The position numbers and the translations under genes are program-made. Below, piece after piece: positions 53,150 through 62,316 of a DNA stretch of 64,000 bases (the stretch's first letter is position 1; each line of letters begins with the position of its first letter). The notes beneath the pieces are model-generated. The model worked only from the letters and a program-made list of their open reading frames with translations. It did no database searches and was not told the DNA's origin. Source of the DNA: Sphingomonas sp. JC676 (lineage in GTDB: Bacteria; Pseudomonadota; Alphaproteobacteria; Sphingomonadales; Sphingomonadaceae); NCBI RefSeq assembly GCF_014489075.1, contig NZ_JACTGR010000003.1:62001-126000 (forward strand), written 5' to 3'.

Positions 53150-54205
53150 TCAGGCTCGCCGTTTCCGCGGACGCTTGAACCAGAAGGTCCAGACGGTGAG
53201 GCTGCCGAGCAGCGCCAGCGCCAGCCCGGAGCAGGTCATCAGCAGCCGATAAGCGAGCCCGCCCACCTTGGCGGCATGCAGCGGATAGGCGCCGTTGAAG
53301 ACCTGCGCGGCCTTGGGCATCGCCAGCGCGTCGTTCGCGGCGAGCAGATGGCCATCAGCGGCATCGAACCAGACGGTGGAGCGGCCGTTGGGCAGCCACT
53401 CGCCCGCACGCTTCATCCGGATCGAGATCGGTTCGCCCGGCTTACGCGGGATCGCGAGGATGCGGATCTGCGCATCGGGGAAGCGTGCATGCGCGGCAAG
53501 GATCATCGCGGACCAGTCCGGCCTGGGCGAGAGCGGCCCGCTCTTCACCTTCGGCATCGCGCTCGCCTCGGCAAGCGATCCGAACGGCGCGACGACGAAA
53601 GCGGCGAAGGGCTTGAAGATCATCATCGTGCCGGTGACCACCGACAGCAGCAGCAGCGGCGCCATGACGATGCCGAAGTCGCGGTGCTGCATCACGATCG
53701 CGGGCCGGCTCAGCCGCTTGGGCCAGAGCCGGAACTTGAAGGTCCGCCGCGTGCGCCACCACAGGATCGCGCCGGTCACGATGAAGAGGAGCGCCGCGAG
53801 GCCCGCCACGCCGATCACCGTCTCGCCCACATCGGCGCTGAACAGGTGATGGTGCAGGTCGAAAATCCACAGCTCGGGCCGCTCCCACTGGCTGTGCCAG
53901 CGCGCTACCACATTGCCCGCCTGATCGGCATAGGCGCCCGCGCCCTTGGCGAGGCGCAGCTGGTCCAGCCCGAACCGGTCGCCGGCATAGATGATGCTCT
54001 GCGCCTTGGGATTGGCGGCGAGCATCTTCGCGGTCGCCGCGCCGATCGCCGCCGGATCGGTGACCAGCGCGTCGCCGGCATGCGGCAGCATCAGCGAGAG
54101 CCAGCTCTCCTTATGGACCAGGATCGCGCCGGTCAGGCCCATGATGCCAAGCACCAGGCCGATAATGCCGCCGGTCCAGCGATGGACCAGATCAAGCCAT
54201 TTCAT
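53150..54205 (-). CDS. PepSY-associated TM protein (iron-uptake-linked)
   Basis: This 351-residue inner-membrane protein has four membrane segments and two periplasmic PepSY-like regions. It begins MKWLDLVHRWTGGIIGLVLG, the standard PepSY-TM start with a conserved His, and has WIFDLHHHLFSADVGETVIG and a VMQHRDFGIVMAPLLLLSVVTG helix. His residues in helices suggest heme-dependent electron transfer across the membrane; such proteins serve as ferric-siderophore reductases next to TonB receptors. Its ATG overlaps the TonB-dependent receptor stop (TGATG), so the two are made together. It ends with a basic tail. Confidence 0.85.
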   Translation of the reverse strand: MKWLDLVHRWTGGIIGLVLGIMGLTGAILVHKESWLSLMLPHAGDALVTDPAAIGAATAKMLAANPKAQSIIYAGDRFGLDQLRLAKGAGAYADQAGNVVARWHSQWERPELWIFDLHHHLFSADVGETVIGVAGLAALLFIVTGAILWWRTRRTFKFRLWPKRLSRPAIVMQHRDFGIVMAPLLLLSVVTGTMMIFKPFAAFVVAPFGSLAEASAMPKVKSGPLSPRPDWSAMILAAHARFPDAQIRILAIPRKPGEPISIRMKRAGEWLPNGRSTVWFDAADGHLLAANDALAMPKAAQVFNGAYPLHAAKVGGLAYRLLMTCSGLALALLGSLTVWTFWFKRPRKRRA

Positions 54206-56436
54206 CAGAACCGATAGTCCCAGCCCAGGGTGAAGGTACGACCGCGGCCGGCGAAATAGCTGAGATTGTCGGTCGGGAGCCGGGTGTCGCTGCTGTAATC
54301 GATATAGAATTTGTCGAAGAGGTTCTGGACGCTCAGCGACAAGGCGCCGATGCCGGTTTCGTAGCGCAGGCTCGCATCGGTGACGGTATAGCCGCCGAAA
54401 TCGTTGCGCGGATCGCGCACCCTCCCCTGGAAACTGCGCGACAGATAGAATTGCGTCTGCACCAGCGCCGAGAGCGGGCCCTTGGCATAACTCGCCGAGA
54501 GGTTGAGGCGATCGGGCGAGATGTTGGTGCCGTCGAGATCGGTATCGACCTTGCCGTCGGGCACGACGCTGCTGTCATAGCGCCCATCGAGATGCGCATA
54601 GCCCGCCGAGACGCGCAGGCCGTCGATCGGCAGACGGACGCCCAAATTGATCTCGAGCCCCTGGATCTCGACCCGCTGGCGCTGCACGTCGAAGATGCCG
54701 CCGGGATTGGCGATGAGCAATTGGCCCTTGTCGCTCGACGACCAGAAATAGGTGGCCGACGCATCGAGCGGCCCGCGCTTGATCTCGACGCCGATCTCGC
54801 GGTTGTTCGAGACGATCGGCTGGATATCGACATAGGTGTCGATGTCCTGGTTGGGCTTGCTGATCGCGCGGGTGATGCGGCCGATGTCGGGCACGGTGAA
54901 ACCCTGGGCGTAGCTCGCATAGGCGCGGATGCCGGTCCAGGGCTCGAGCACGACGCCGCCATTGACCAGCAGATCGTTGAACTTGGGCTTGCCCCCGGCG
55001 ACCGCGACACCGCCATAGGTCGATGGACCACAGGGTGTGCCGGGCGGCAGAGTGGGCGCGCAGGCGACAAAGGTGGTCGAGGCGAGCGTGTGATAATCGT
55101 CGACCTTAATCTCGACATTCTCCCAGCGCACGCCGCCGGCAAGGCGCAGCGCGCCGTCGAACAGCTTGAGATTGGCCTGGCCGAACGGCGCAATGCTGCG
55201 GAACTGGCTGGGCGGCACCCAGATGCGGTTAGTCGCGACCAGTAGCTGGGCAGTATTGTCGGACAGGGCATCGAGCCCGGCGGTCAGCGTCAGATTCTCG
55301 AAGCCGGGGACCGCCCGCTCATAGGAGATCTTCGCGCCGATCTTGCGCGACTTGTTCTGCGACTGGTCGAACAGCTTGAGCGTGGGATCGATCGCGGGAT
55401 CCTGGAAGGTCGCGATCGGTGCGATTTCGCCGCCGAACGTGTCGCGGCTGCGGTTGAAGAAGATCTGGCTGACGAAATTGCCGCCCCACAGCGCACTGTC
55501 GGTATAGGTCAGCGCGATGCTCTCGGTGCGGCTGGCGGCGGAGATGCCCGGCGGGTCGCCGCGCACCGAGCTGGTCGGCACGCCGGTCAGGCGATTGCCG
55601 GGGATCGCGACATAGTCGCCATCGCCCTTCAGCTCGAAGCGGCTGGCGATCAGATCGAGCCGGCCGGTCTCGCCGACCTGATAGCCGAGCCGCGCGAACA
55701 GCGAGGTCGTCTTCGAATCCTGCGTTTCGCCCTGCGTCAGGTTGAGGCCGACGCGCCGCCCGTCGCCGTCATAGAAGACGCCGCGCTTGTCATAAGCCGC
55801 GCCGAAGGTCGCATCGAAGCGTCCCGCCTTGTACTGGACCAGCCCGGCGACCTTGCCGCCAATCCCGTCCTTGCTGAAATCATTGTCCGCACTGCCCTGG
55901 AGCAGGAGGCGGCCGCTGATGCCGTCCTGCTTCGGCGCGCCGACAGTCACCTGGTTGACGATGCCGCCGGTGCCGCCAATCCCCTGCAGCGCGTTCGAGC
56001 CATAGATCAGCTCGACCCGGTCGACGAAGAAGCCGTCGATGGTGAAGCCGTCGCGGGCACCGTCGCGCAAGGGAGTCGATTGGGGAATGCCGTTGATCGC
56101 GTAGAGCGGCGAACGGCCGCGCAGCGTCTCGCCCGCGCCAGAGAGCTTCTGGCGAGTTGGCGAGAAGGAAGGCGTCAGCGTCGCGACGGCGTCGGTGACC
56201 GATCCCGAGATCGCGATCTGCTGGTCGAGCGTCTTCTTGTCGATCACGTCGATCGTCAGCGGCAGCGCGTTGGGCGGCAGGATGGTGCGCGCCGCGGTGA
56301 CGACGATCTCGTCGGACGAATCGGCAGTCGTTTCTTCGCCAACCGGTGTCACGCCCGAATCCTGCGCGAAGGCCCCACCTGGCATCGTCACGGCGAGTGC
56401 GAACAAGGGCAGCGAAAGATACGAGCGACGCGACAT
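54205..56436 (-). CDS. TonB-dependent siderophore-type outer-membrane receptor
   Basis: This 743-residue protein has a signal peptide ending at GAFAQ, a plug domain beginning EIVVTAARTI (TonB-box-like) with LTIDVIDKKTLDQQ and VELIYGSNALQGIGGTGGIVN, and a 22-strand beta-barrel ending in a terminal aromatic (FTLGWDYRF). It resembles ferric-siderophore receptors. Repeated Asn/Asp/Gly-rich loops are typical. The ATG at 56436 gives a clean signal peptide; an in-frame ATG at 56463 is less likely. It is preceded by a Fur-like box (56505-56523) and coupled to the PepSY gene. Confidence 0.9.
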   Translation of the reverse strand: MSRRSYLSLPLFALAVTMPGGAFAQDSGVTPVGEETTADSSDEIVVTAARTILPPNALPLTIDVIDKKTLDQQIAISGSVTDAVATLTPSFSPTRQKLSGAGETLRGRSPLYAINGIPQSTPLRDGARDGFTIDGFFVDRVELIYGSNALQGIGGTGGIVNQVTVGAPKQDGISGRLLLQGSADNDFSKDGIGGKVAGLVQYKAGRFDATFGAAYDKRGVFYDGDGRRVGLNLTQGETQDSKTTSLFARLGYQVGETGRLDLIASRFELKGDGDYVAIPGNRLTGVPTSSVRGDPPGISAASRTESIALTYTDSALWGGNFVSQIFFNRSRDTFGGEIAPIATFQDPAIDPTLKLFDQSQNKSRKIGAKISYERAVPGFENLTLTAGLDALSDNTAQLLVATNRIWVPPSQFRSIAPFGQANLKLFDGALRLAGGVRWENVEIKVDDYHTLASTTFVACAPTLPPGTPCGPSTYGGVAVAGGKPKFNDLLVNGGVVLEPWTGIRAYASYAQGFTVPDIGRITRAISKPNQDIDTYVDIQPIVSNNREIGVEIKRGPLDASATYFWSSSDKGQLLIANPGGIFDVQRQRVEIQGLEINLGVRLPIDGLRVSAGYAHLDGRYDSSVVPDGKVDTDLDGTNISPDRLNLSASYAKGPLSALVQTQFYLSRSFQGRVRDPRNDFGGYTVTDASLRYETGIGALSLSVQNLFDKFYIDYSSDTRLPTDNLSYFAGRGRTFTLGWDYRF

Positions 56437-56504
56437 GGGATTCCCCCGCCCGCTCGGCACCATGCCCGCGGGTCTATCGCGCGCCGCTAGCAGCGCTCAA
56501 AGTC

Positions 56505-56523
56505 TAATGCAAGTCACTCGCAA
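56505..56523. promoter_or_regulatory. Fur-like iron box before the TonB receptor
   Basis: On the minus strand this reads TTGCGAGTGACTTGCATTA, close to the TTGCGAATnATTCGCAT form of Fur sites known in high-GC proteobacteria. It lies about 70 bp upstream of the receptor ATG. Iron repression of receptor and PepSY genes is therefore likely. Confidence 0.5.
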
Positions 56524-56529
56524 GAGCAT

Positions 56530-57555
56530 TTACCGTCCCGAAATCTTGAGCCGCACGCGCACGACCATGTCGCTGGAAGTGATGAACAAGGTCCGGCCAT
56601 CCTCGCCGAACGCCGAATTGGCGGCCGCCTTGCCGGTGGAGATCAGCCCGAGCCGCCGCCCGTCGGGGGCGAGGATGTGGATGCCGCCGGGGCCGCTCGC
56701 GAACAGATGCCCGCTCGCGCCGACCTTCATCCCGTCGGGTAACCCCGGCAGGCCCTTGGCGACGCCGTCGCGGAAATCGGCGAAGATCCGCGAGCCGCGC
56801 GGGAGTCCGTCCTCGCCCAGCGGATAAGCGTGGATGAACGGCGCCTTGTCGTCGGAAACCGAGACGTAGAGCGTCTTCTGGTCGGGCGAGAGGCCGATGC
56901 CGTTGGGGCGCGTCTGGCCGGGATCGACCAGTGTCACCTTGCCGTCGGTGCCGAGCCGATAGACGCCGTTGAACTTGAGTTCCTTGAGCGGCGACGTGTC
57001 GCCCTCGCTCAGGCCATAGGGCGGATCGGTGAAATAGATCGCGCCCGATTTGGCGATCACCAGGTCGTTGCAGCTGTTGAAGCGCTTGCCCCGATAGCGG
57101 CCGGCGAGGACTGTCTTCTTCTTGGTCGCGAGATCGACGCGGGCGATCGTGCGCGTGCCGCTATCGGCCATCACCAGCCGGCCCTTGTCGTCCATCACCA
57201 TGCCATTCGAGCCCGCCTCGCGCACCCCCGCCGGGATCGGCCCGGCCAGTCCCGAGGGCTTGAGGAACACGCTCTTCCCCTCGCCTTCCTTCCAGCGATA
57301 GGCGGTGTTCGCGGGCGGATCGGAGAAGAGCAGGTATCCGCCCTCCTTCACCCAGGCCGGCCCCTCGGCCCATTGCACGCCGTCGGCGATCACTTCGATC
57401 GGCGTATTCACGTCGAGGATCGTGTCGAGCTCGGGATCCAGCCGCGTGATCCCGCCCACCGTCTCGGCGCGCGCCAGTACGGGCACGAAGGGCAAAGCGG
57501 CCATGCCGGCCAGCACGGTGCGGCGCGTCGTCTCGATCATCATCTTCTCCGTCAT
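56530..57555 (-). CDS. Exported SMP-30/gluconolactonase-family lactonase
   Basis: This 341-residue protein has a Tat leader (TRRTVLAGMAALPFVPVLA) and a six-bladed propeller of the SMP-30/gluconolactonase family. Metal-ligand regions are WAEGPAW (Glu), SNGMVMDDKG (Asn), NSCNDLVIAKSG (Asn-Asp) and TRPNGIGLSPDQKTLYVS (Asn-Asp). It would hydrolyse glucono-delta-lactone to gluconate in the periplasm. Its ATG overlaps the GntP stop (ATGA). It is the last gene of the glucoside cassette, downstream of a GFOR-like dehydrogenase that would make its lactone substrate. Confidence 0.88.
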   Translation of the reverse strand: MTEKMMIETTRRTVLAGMAALPFVPVLARAETVGGITRLDPELDTILDVNTPIEVIADGVQWAEGPAWVKEGGYLLFSDPPANTAYRWKEGEGKSVFLKPSGLAGPIPAGVREAGSNGMVMDDKGRLVMADSGTRTIARVDLATKKKTVLAGRYRGKRFNSCNDLVIAKSGAIYFTDPPYGLSEGDTSPLKELKFNGVYRLGTDGKVTLVDPGQTRPNGIGLSPDQKTLYVSVSDDKAPFIHAYPLGEDGLPRGSRIFADFRDGVAKGLPGLPDGMKVGASGHLFASGPGGIHILAPDGRRLGLISTGKAAANSAFGEDGRTLFITSSDMVVRVRLKISGR

Positions 57556-58895
57556 ACAAAGGGCCAGAGCAAAAGCGCCATCGCGAAGCTCGAAAGCCCT
57601 GCGATCGTGGCGCCGATCGTCCAGCTGCGAAAGGTCTGGGCTTCGGTGAGCCCGAGATATTGCTTCACCAGCCAGAAGCCGGTGTCGTTGACATGGCTGG
57701 CCACCGTCGCGCCCGCGCCGATCGCGACCGTCACCAGTGCGATCCGATCGGGGCTGAGCGCGGCGCTGGCGATCAGCGGCCCGGCAAGCCCGGCCGCGGT
57801 GACCATCGCCACCGTCGCGGAGCCCTGCGCGATGCGGACGAACGCGGCGAGCAGGAAGGCGAAGACCGGCACCGATACCTGCGCGGCGCTCACCGCGTGC
57901 GTGATCTGCACGCCGGCACCCGATTCGATCAGCACTTCCTTGTAGGCTGCGCCCGCGCCGATGATCAGGACCATCAGCCCGGCAGGCTCGAGCGCTCGGG
58001 TCATAATCTTCGAGAGGGTGGCGAAAGGTGCGCGCTCGACGATGCGGAGCCAGAAGGTGACCGAGAGCGCGGCAAGGATCAGCGCGGTGAAGGGATGGCC
58101 GAGAAACAGCAGCACCGTCCTGGCCGGCCCGTCCTCCATTGCCTGCCCCGCCACCGCCGCGACCAGGATCAGCGCGAGCGGGAAGAGCATCGCCACCAGC
58201 GCCGGCCAGAAGCCGATGGGCGCCGTCTGCGGCGCGCCTTCGTCGAGCATCGGCGGCGGGTTCTGGTCGCCGAAGCCGGGCGCGCCATGCGCCAGTCGCG
58301 CGAAGATCGGCCCGGCGAGGATCGCGGAAGGGATGCCGCAGATCAGGCCGTAGAGCGCCATCCGGCCATAATCGGTGTGGAGCAGCTCGGCGACCGCGAC
58401 CGGCCCCGGATGCGGCGGCAGCAGCGCGTGCATCGTCATCAGCCCGGCGAGCAAGGGCAGCGCGAAATAGGTGACACGGCGCTCCGCGCGGATCGAGAGG
58501 GTGGCGAGCAAGGGCGCGAGGATGATGAAGGCGACGTCGAAGAAGAGCGGCACGCCGACGACCACGCCGATCGCGGTGAGTGCCCAGGGAATGCGCTTCT
58601 CGCCGAACGCGTCGAGCAGCCGGTGGGCGATGGCGTTGACGCCGCCGCTCGCTTCCAGCAGCCCGCCGAGCACCGCGCCCAGCCCGATCACCACCGCGAC
58701 AAAGCCCAGCGCCTCGCCGGTGCCCTTGCGGATCGCGCCGATCACCGCCTGCGGGTCGCCGCCGAACGCGAGGCCGGTCACCAGCGCCACCAGCAGCAGC
58801 GCGAGGAAGGGCTGGAACTTGAGCTTGAGCACCAGCAGGATCACCGCGGCGATGCTCGCCGCGACGATCAGCAAAGTGTGCCAGGGCTCGGCCAT
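57552..58895 (-). CDS. GntP-family gluconate:H+ symporter
   Basis: This 447-residue membrane protein has about twelve to fourteen membrane segments and the GntP patterns: GTGEALGFVAVVIGLGAVLGGLLEASGG (cited by region), VGVPLFFDVAFIILAPLL, and HALLPPHPGPVAVAELL. It would import gluconate made outside by the neighbouring lactonase. Start and stop overlap the neighbouring genes by one to four bases. The C-terminus includes SHVNDTGFWLVKQYLGL, a conserved GntP feature. Confidence 0.92.
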   Translation of the reverse strand: MAEPWHTLLIVAASIAAVILLVLKLKFQPFLALLLVALVTGLAFGGDPQAVIGAIRKGTGEALGFVAVVIGLGAVLGGLLEASGGVNAIAHRLLDAFGEKRIPWALTAIGVVVGVPLFFDVAFIILAPLLATLSIRAERRVTYFALPLLAGLMTMHALLPPHPGPVAVAELLHTDYGRMALYGLICGIPSAILAGPIFARLAHGAPGFGDQNPPPMLDEGAPQTAPIGFWPALVAMLFPLALILVAAVAGQAMEDGPARTVLLFLGHPFTALILAALSVTFWLRIVERAPFATLSKIMTRALEPAGLMVLIIGAGAAYKEVLIESGAGVQITHAVSAAQVSVPVFAFLLAAFVRIAQGSATVAMVTAAGLAGPLIASAALSPDRIALVTVAIGAGATVASHVNDTGFWLVKQYLGLTEAQTFRSWTIGATIAGLSSFAMALLLWPFV

Positions 58896-61150
58896 CAGGC
58901 GACCCTCACCCTGGTCGCGATCGAGGTGGCCGGCATGTCACCGGCGGCGGTGCCGGTGATGCGGAAACCTGCCTCGCTGCGGATATCGGTAGAGGAGGCG
59001 CCGGCCATCAGCTTGATCTCGCCCTTCTCGACCACCCATTTTCCCGGCTGCCAGATGCCGAACTGCGCGGCGCTCAGCGTGAAGCTGACTTTCCGCGTTT
59101 CGCCGGGCTTGAGCGTCACCCGGACGAACCCGCGCAGCTCCCGATCCGGCCGCGAGACCGAGGCGACGGGATCGTTGGCATAGAGCTGGACGACCTCTTC
59201 CACCGCGACCTTACCGGTGTTGGTGATCGAAATCGTCGCGGTCAGCGTGCCCGTGACGGGAATTTCCGCCGCGCTCAATGACAGCTCGCCATATTTCACC
59301 TCGGAATAGCCAAGCCCATGTCCGAACGCGAAGAGCGGCCCGATATCCATATCGCGGTAGCGCGCGCTGTCGACGCTCAGGTCTGGGTTCGCGGGGCGCC
59401 CGGTGGGCAGGTGCGCATAGGGGATCGGCGACTGGCCGGTGACGCGCGGCATGCCGATCGGCAGCCGTCCGCCGGGCGACGCCTTGCCGGTCAGTATCTC
59501 GGCGATCGCCGGGCCGCTCTCGACGCCGAGCAGCCAGGTCTGCAGCACTGCCGGGATGCCCGTCAGCGCCTTCTCCAGCGCCAGCGGCCGGCCGCCCATC
59601 AGGATCGCGACGATCGGCTTGCCGGTTGCCTTGAGCGCCTCGACCAAAGCGATCTGCAGGCCCGCCAGGCCGATCTCGGCATAGCTCCGCGCCTCGCCGG
59701 TGAAATCATAGTCCTCGCCGATCGCGAGCAGCACCACGTCCGCGCGCTTCGCCGCGTCGATCGCGGCGGGGATGCCCGATCCGTCGCTGCCGCGCGGCTT
59801 GACGCCCGGCTGATACTCGACCGTGTCGCCCAACGCCGCGCGCAGGGTAACGCCGTCTTCGATCTGTCCGCGTGCGCGCCAGGAACCCAGCGTCGAGGAT
59901 GCATCGTCGGCCAGCGCGCCGATCAACCCGACCTTGGCGCCGGGCTTGAGCGGCAGCAGCCCGCCCTCGTTGCGCAGCAACACGATCGACCGCCGCGCCA
60001 GATCGCGCGCCACTGGCCGGTTGAGCGGCGCCTTCTCGTGCGCCGGATCACCAAAGCCGAAGGGGTCGTCGAACAGCCCTAGCCGTGCCTTGGCGGCAAG
60101 GATTCGCCCCACCGCCTGGTCGACCAGCGGCAACAGGCCCGCATCCACCGCCACCGCCGCGCCGAGATGCTCGGAATAGGTGCCGCTCGCCATGTCCATG
60201 TCGACGCCGGCACGCAGCGCCAGCGCAGCCGCCTGGGCGGGCGTTTCCGCGACGCCGTGGTTGATCAGTTCTTTGATCGCGTTCCAGTCGCTGACGATCA
60301 GCCCCTGATAGCCCCAATTATCCCTGAGCGTGCCGCGCACCAGTGCCGCATTCGCGGTCATCGGCACGCCGCCCAGATCGTTGAACGCGGTCATGAAGCT
60401 CGCCGCGCCCGCCCGCGCCGCCGCGTGGAAGGGCGGCAGATACACCTCGTTGAGTGTCCGGTCGGACACGTCAGCGCTGTCATAATCGCGCCCGCCAATC
60501 GCCGCGCCATAGCCGACGAAATGCTTCGCGCAGGCCATCAGCCTTTGGCCCTTGGCGAGATCCGCGCCCTGGAAGCCCTTCACCTGCGCCTCGGCCATGC
60601 GCGCGCCCAGATACGGGTCCTCGCCCGCGCCCTCGACCACCCGGCCCCAGCGCGGATCGCGCGCCACGTCGACCATCGGCGTGAAGGTCCAGTGGAGCCC
60701 CGCTGCCCAGGCTTCCTCCGCCGCGAGCCGCGCCGCCGCCTCGGCCACCGCCGGGTCCCAGCTCGCCGCCAGCGCCAGCGGCACCGGCAGGATCGTGCGA
60801 TAGCCGTGGATCACGTCCATCGCGAAAAGCAGCGGAATCTTGAGCCGCGATTCCTCGACCGCAACGCGCTGCAACTCGCGCAGCGGTTCGGCCCCGGCGA
60901 CGTGGAGGAACGACCCCATCTCGCCCTTGCGCACCCGATCGAGCATCGCCGCGTCGAGCTTCGAGTTGAGCGATTTCTGCCGTCCGCCGGGGATCTGGGT
61001 CATCTGGCCCAGCTTCTCGGCGAGCGTCATCTGGTCGATCAGCGCCTTGATCCGCGCGCTGTGATCCCTGCTCTGAGCGGCGACCGCGACCGGTGCCCAG
61101 GCGGAGGCCGCCAGCAGCGCGCCCGCCTTCATCACGTCGCGGCGCTTCAT
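58895..61150 (-). CDS. GH3 beta-glucosidase, exported
   Basis: This 751-residue protein has a Tat leader (MKRRDVMKAGALLAASAW), the GH3 N-terminal barrel with nucleophile Asp288 in LIVSDWNA, the substrate-binding CAKHFVGYGAA (Lys-His), the GH3 C-terminal domain, and a fibronectin-like tail (VEEVVQLYANDPVASVSRPDRELRGF, cited by region). It resembles BglX-type periplasmic beta-glucosidases and xylosidases. It would release glucose from beta-glucosides. It overlaps GntP (TGATG) and the GFOR-like gene (ATGA), so all four genes are one operon. Confidence 0.92.
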   Translation of the reverse strand: MKRRDVMKAGALLAASAWAPVAVAAQSRDHSARIKALIDQMTLAEKLGQMTQIPGGRQKSLNSKLDAAMLDRVRKGEMGSFLHVAGAEPLRELQRVAVEESRLKIPLLFAMDVIHGYRTILPVPLALAASWDPAVAEAAARLAAEEAWAAGLHWTFTPMVDVARDPRWGRVVEGAGEDPYLGARMAEAQVKGFQGADLAKGQRLMACAKHFVGYGAAIGGRDYDSADVSDRTLNEVYLPPFHAAARAGAASFMTAFNDLGGVPMTANAALVRGTLRDNWGYQGLIVSDWNAIKELINHGVAETPAQAAALALRAGVDMDMASGTYSEHLGAAVAVDAGLLPLVDQAVGRILAAKARLGLFDDPFGFGDPAHEKAPLNRPVARDLARRSIVLLRNEGGLLPLKPGAKVGLIGALADDASSTLGSWRARGQIEDGVTLRAALGDTVEYQPGVKPRGSDGSGIPAAIDAAKRADVVLLAIGEDYDFTGEARSYAEIGLAGLQIALVEALKATGKPIVAILMGGRPLALEKALTGIPAVLQTWLLGVESGPAIAEILTGKASPGGRLPIGMPRVTGQSPIPYAHLPTGRPANPDLSVDSARYRDMDIGPLFAFGHGLGYSEVKYGELSLSAAEIPVTGTLTATISITNTGKVAVEEVVQLYANDPVASVSRPDRELRGFVRVTLKPGETRKVSFTLSAAQFGIWQPGKWVVEKGEIKLMAGASSTDIRSEAGFRITGTAAGDMPATSIATRVRVA

Positions 61151-62244
61151 GCGGTCAGCTTGATCGCACGGCCCTCGCGCGCCGATTTATAGATCGCCTC
61201 GATCAACCGCATGTCGCGCAGGCCTTCCTCGCCCGATACGATCGGCTCGCGTCCGCTCATCGCGCATTCGGCCAGGTGATCGAGCTGCCCGACGAACTGG
61301 GTCTTGGCTGGCGCGGGCAGCACGATCGGCTCGGTTTTGCCGGCGACGCGCTTCCACATTTTGTGGCCGTCATAGGGTGTGGCCGGCTCCATTCCCACCC
61401 AGCCCTTGGTGCCCGTCACGCGATAGTCGTTATGGCCGGTGGAATAGCTGGAGACGCAATTGGCGATGATCCCCGAGGGAAAGCGCAGCTGGAAGTCGAT
61501 CTGGTCCTCGACATTCTTGAAGCGCGGATCGCTGCGGTCGGTCGATTCCATCGCGCTCACCTGGATCGGCTCTTCGCCCGCGAGATAGCGCGCCGCGTTG
61601 AGGCTGTAGATGCCGATGTCCATCAGCGATCCGCCGCCCGACATCGGCTTGTCGAGCCGCCACTGGTTCGGCTGGGCATTAAAGCCGTGATTGGCGGTGA
61701 TGACCTTCGGAGTTCCGATCTCGCCCGATTTCACCGTGCGGATCGCAAGGAGATTGTACTGCTCGAAATGCGAGCGATAGCCGATCATCAGCTTCCTGCC
61801 CGCCTTCTTCGCCGCCGCGATCATCGCCTCGCATTCGGCCGAGGAGATCGCCATGGGCTTCTCGCACAGCACATGCTTGCCCGCCTTGCTCGCCCGGATC
61901 GAATATTCGGCATGCATGCTGTTCGGCAGCACGACATAGACCAGGTCGATGTCGGGATTGTCGCGGATGCTGTCGTAATTCCGGTAATTGTACCGGTGCG
62001 TCCTAGGCACGCCGTATTGCGCGCCATAGCGCTCGAGCTTCTCGGGCGTGCCGCTCACCAGCGCCCTCAGCTCGGCAAACTCGCAGTCCTTGATCCGCGG
62101 CATGATCTGGTTGGTGGCGTAATTGCCCAGCCCGACGATCGCATAGCCCAGCTTGCGCTTGCCCTGTCCCCAGGCGGGTCCGGCCAGCGCGCCGGCGACC
62201 AGCCCGGCCCCGATTCCGCCCAGCAACTCCCGACGAGTCCCCAT
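61147..62244 (-). CDS. Exported glucose-fructose oxidoreductase-like Gfo/Idh/MocA protein
   Basis: This 365-residue protein has a Tat leader (TRRELLGGIGAGLVAGALAG), a Rossmann fold starting LGYAIVGLGNYATNQIMP, and Glu128-Lys129-Pro130 in LCEKPMAI, followed by GGGSLMDIGIYSLNAARYL with a conserved Tyr. It is strongly reminiscent of Zymomonas GFOR, which keeps NADP(H) tightly bound, oxidises glucose to gluconolactone and reduces fructose to sorbitol in the periplasm. It leads the cassette; the palindrome at 62284-62301 lies 40 bp upstream, and GAGGAG precedes the ATG. Confidence 0.88.
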   Translation of the reverse strand: MGTRRELLGGIGAGLVAGALAGPAWGQGKRKLGYAIVGLGNYATNQIMPRIKDCEFAELRALVSGTPEKLERYGAQYGVPRTHRYNYRNYDSIRDNPDIDLVYVVLPNSMHAEYSIRASKAGKHVLCEKPMAISSAECEAMIAAAKKAGRKLMIGYRSHFEQYNLLAIRTVKSGEIGTPKVITANHGFNAQPNQWRLDKPMSGGGSLMDIGIYSLNAARYLAGEEPIQVSAMESTDRSDPRFKNVEDQIDFQLRFPSGIIANCVSSYSTGHNDYRVTGTKGWVGMEPATPYDGHKMWKRVAGKTEPIVLPAPAKTQFVGQLDHLAECAMSGREPIVSGEEGLRDMRLIEAIYKSAREGRAIKLTA

Positions 62245-62283
62245 GATCCGGCTCCTCTTGTCCCGACGTGTCCCCGCCGCTTC

Positions 62284-62301
62284 GCTGATAGCGCTATCAG
62301 C
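62284..62301. promoter_or_regulatory. Perfect LacI-type palindrome before the glucoside cassette
   Basis: GCTGATAGCGCTATCAGC is an 18-bp perfect palindrome with a central CpG and TGATAGCGCTATCA core, the form expected of LacI-family operators in proteobacteria. It lies 40 bp upstream of the GFOR-like ATG. The matching regulator is not in this window; the LacI gene at 9486 faces a different palindrome. Confidence 0.65.
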
Positions 62302-62316
62302 AAAGCCGGGCGCAAT

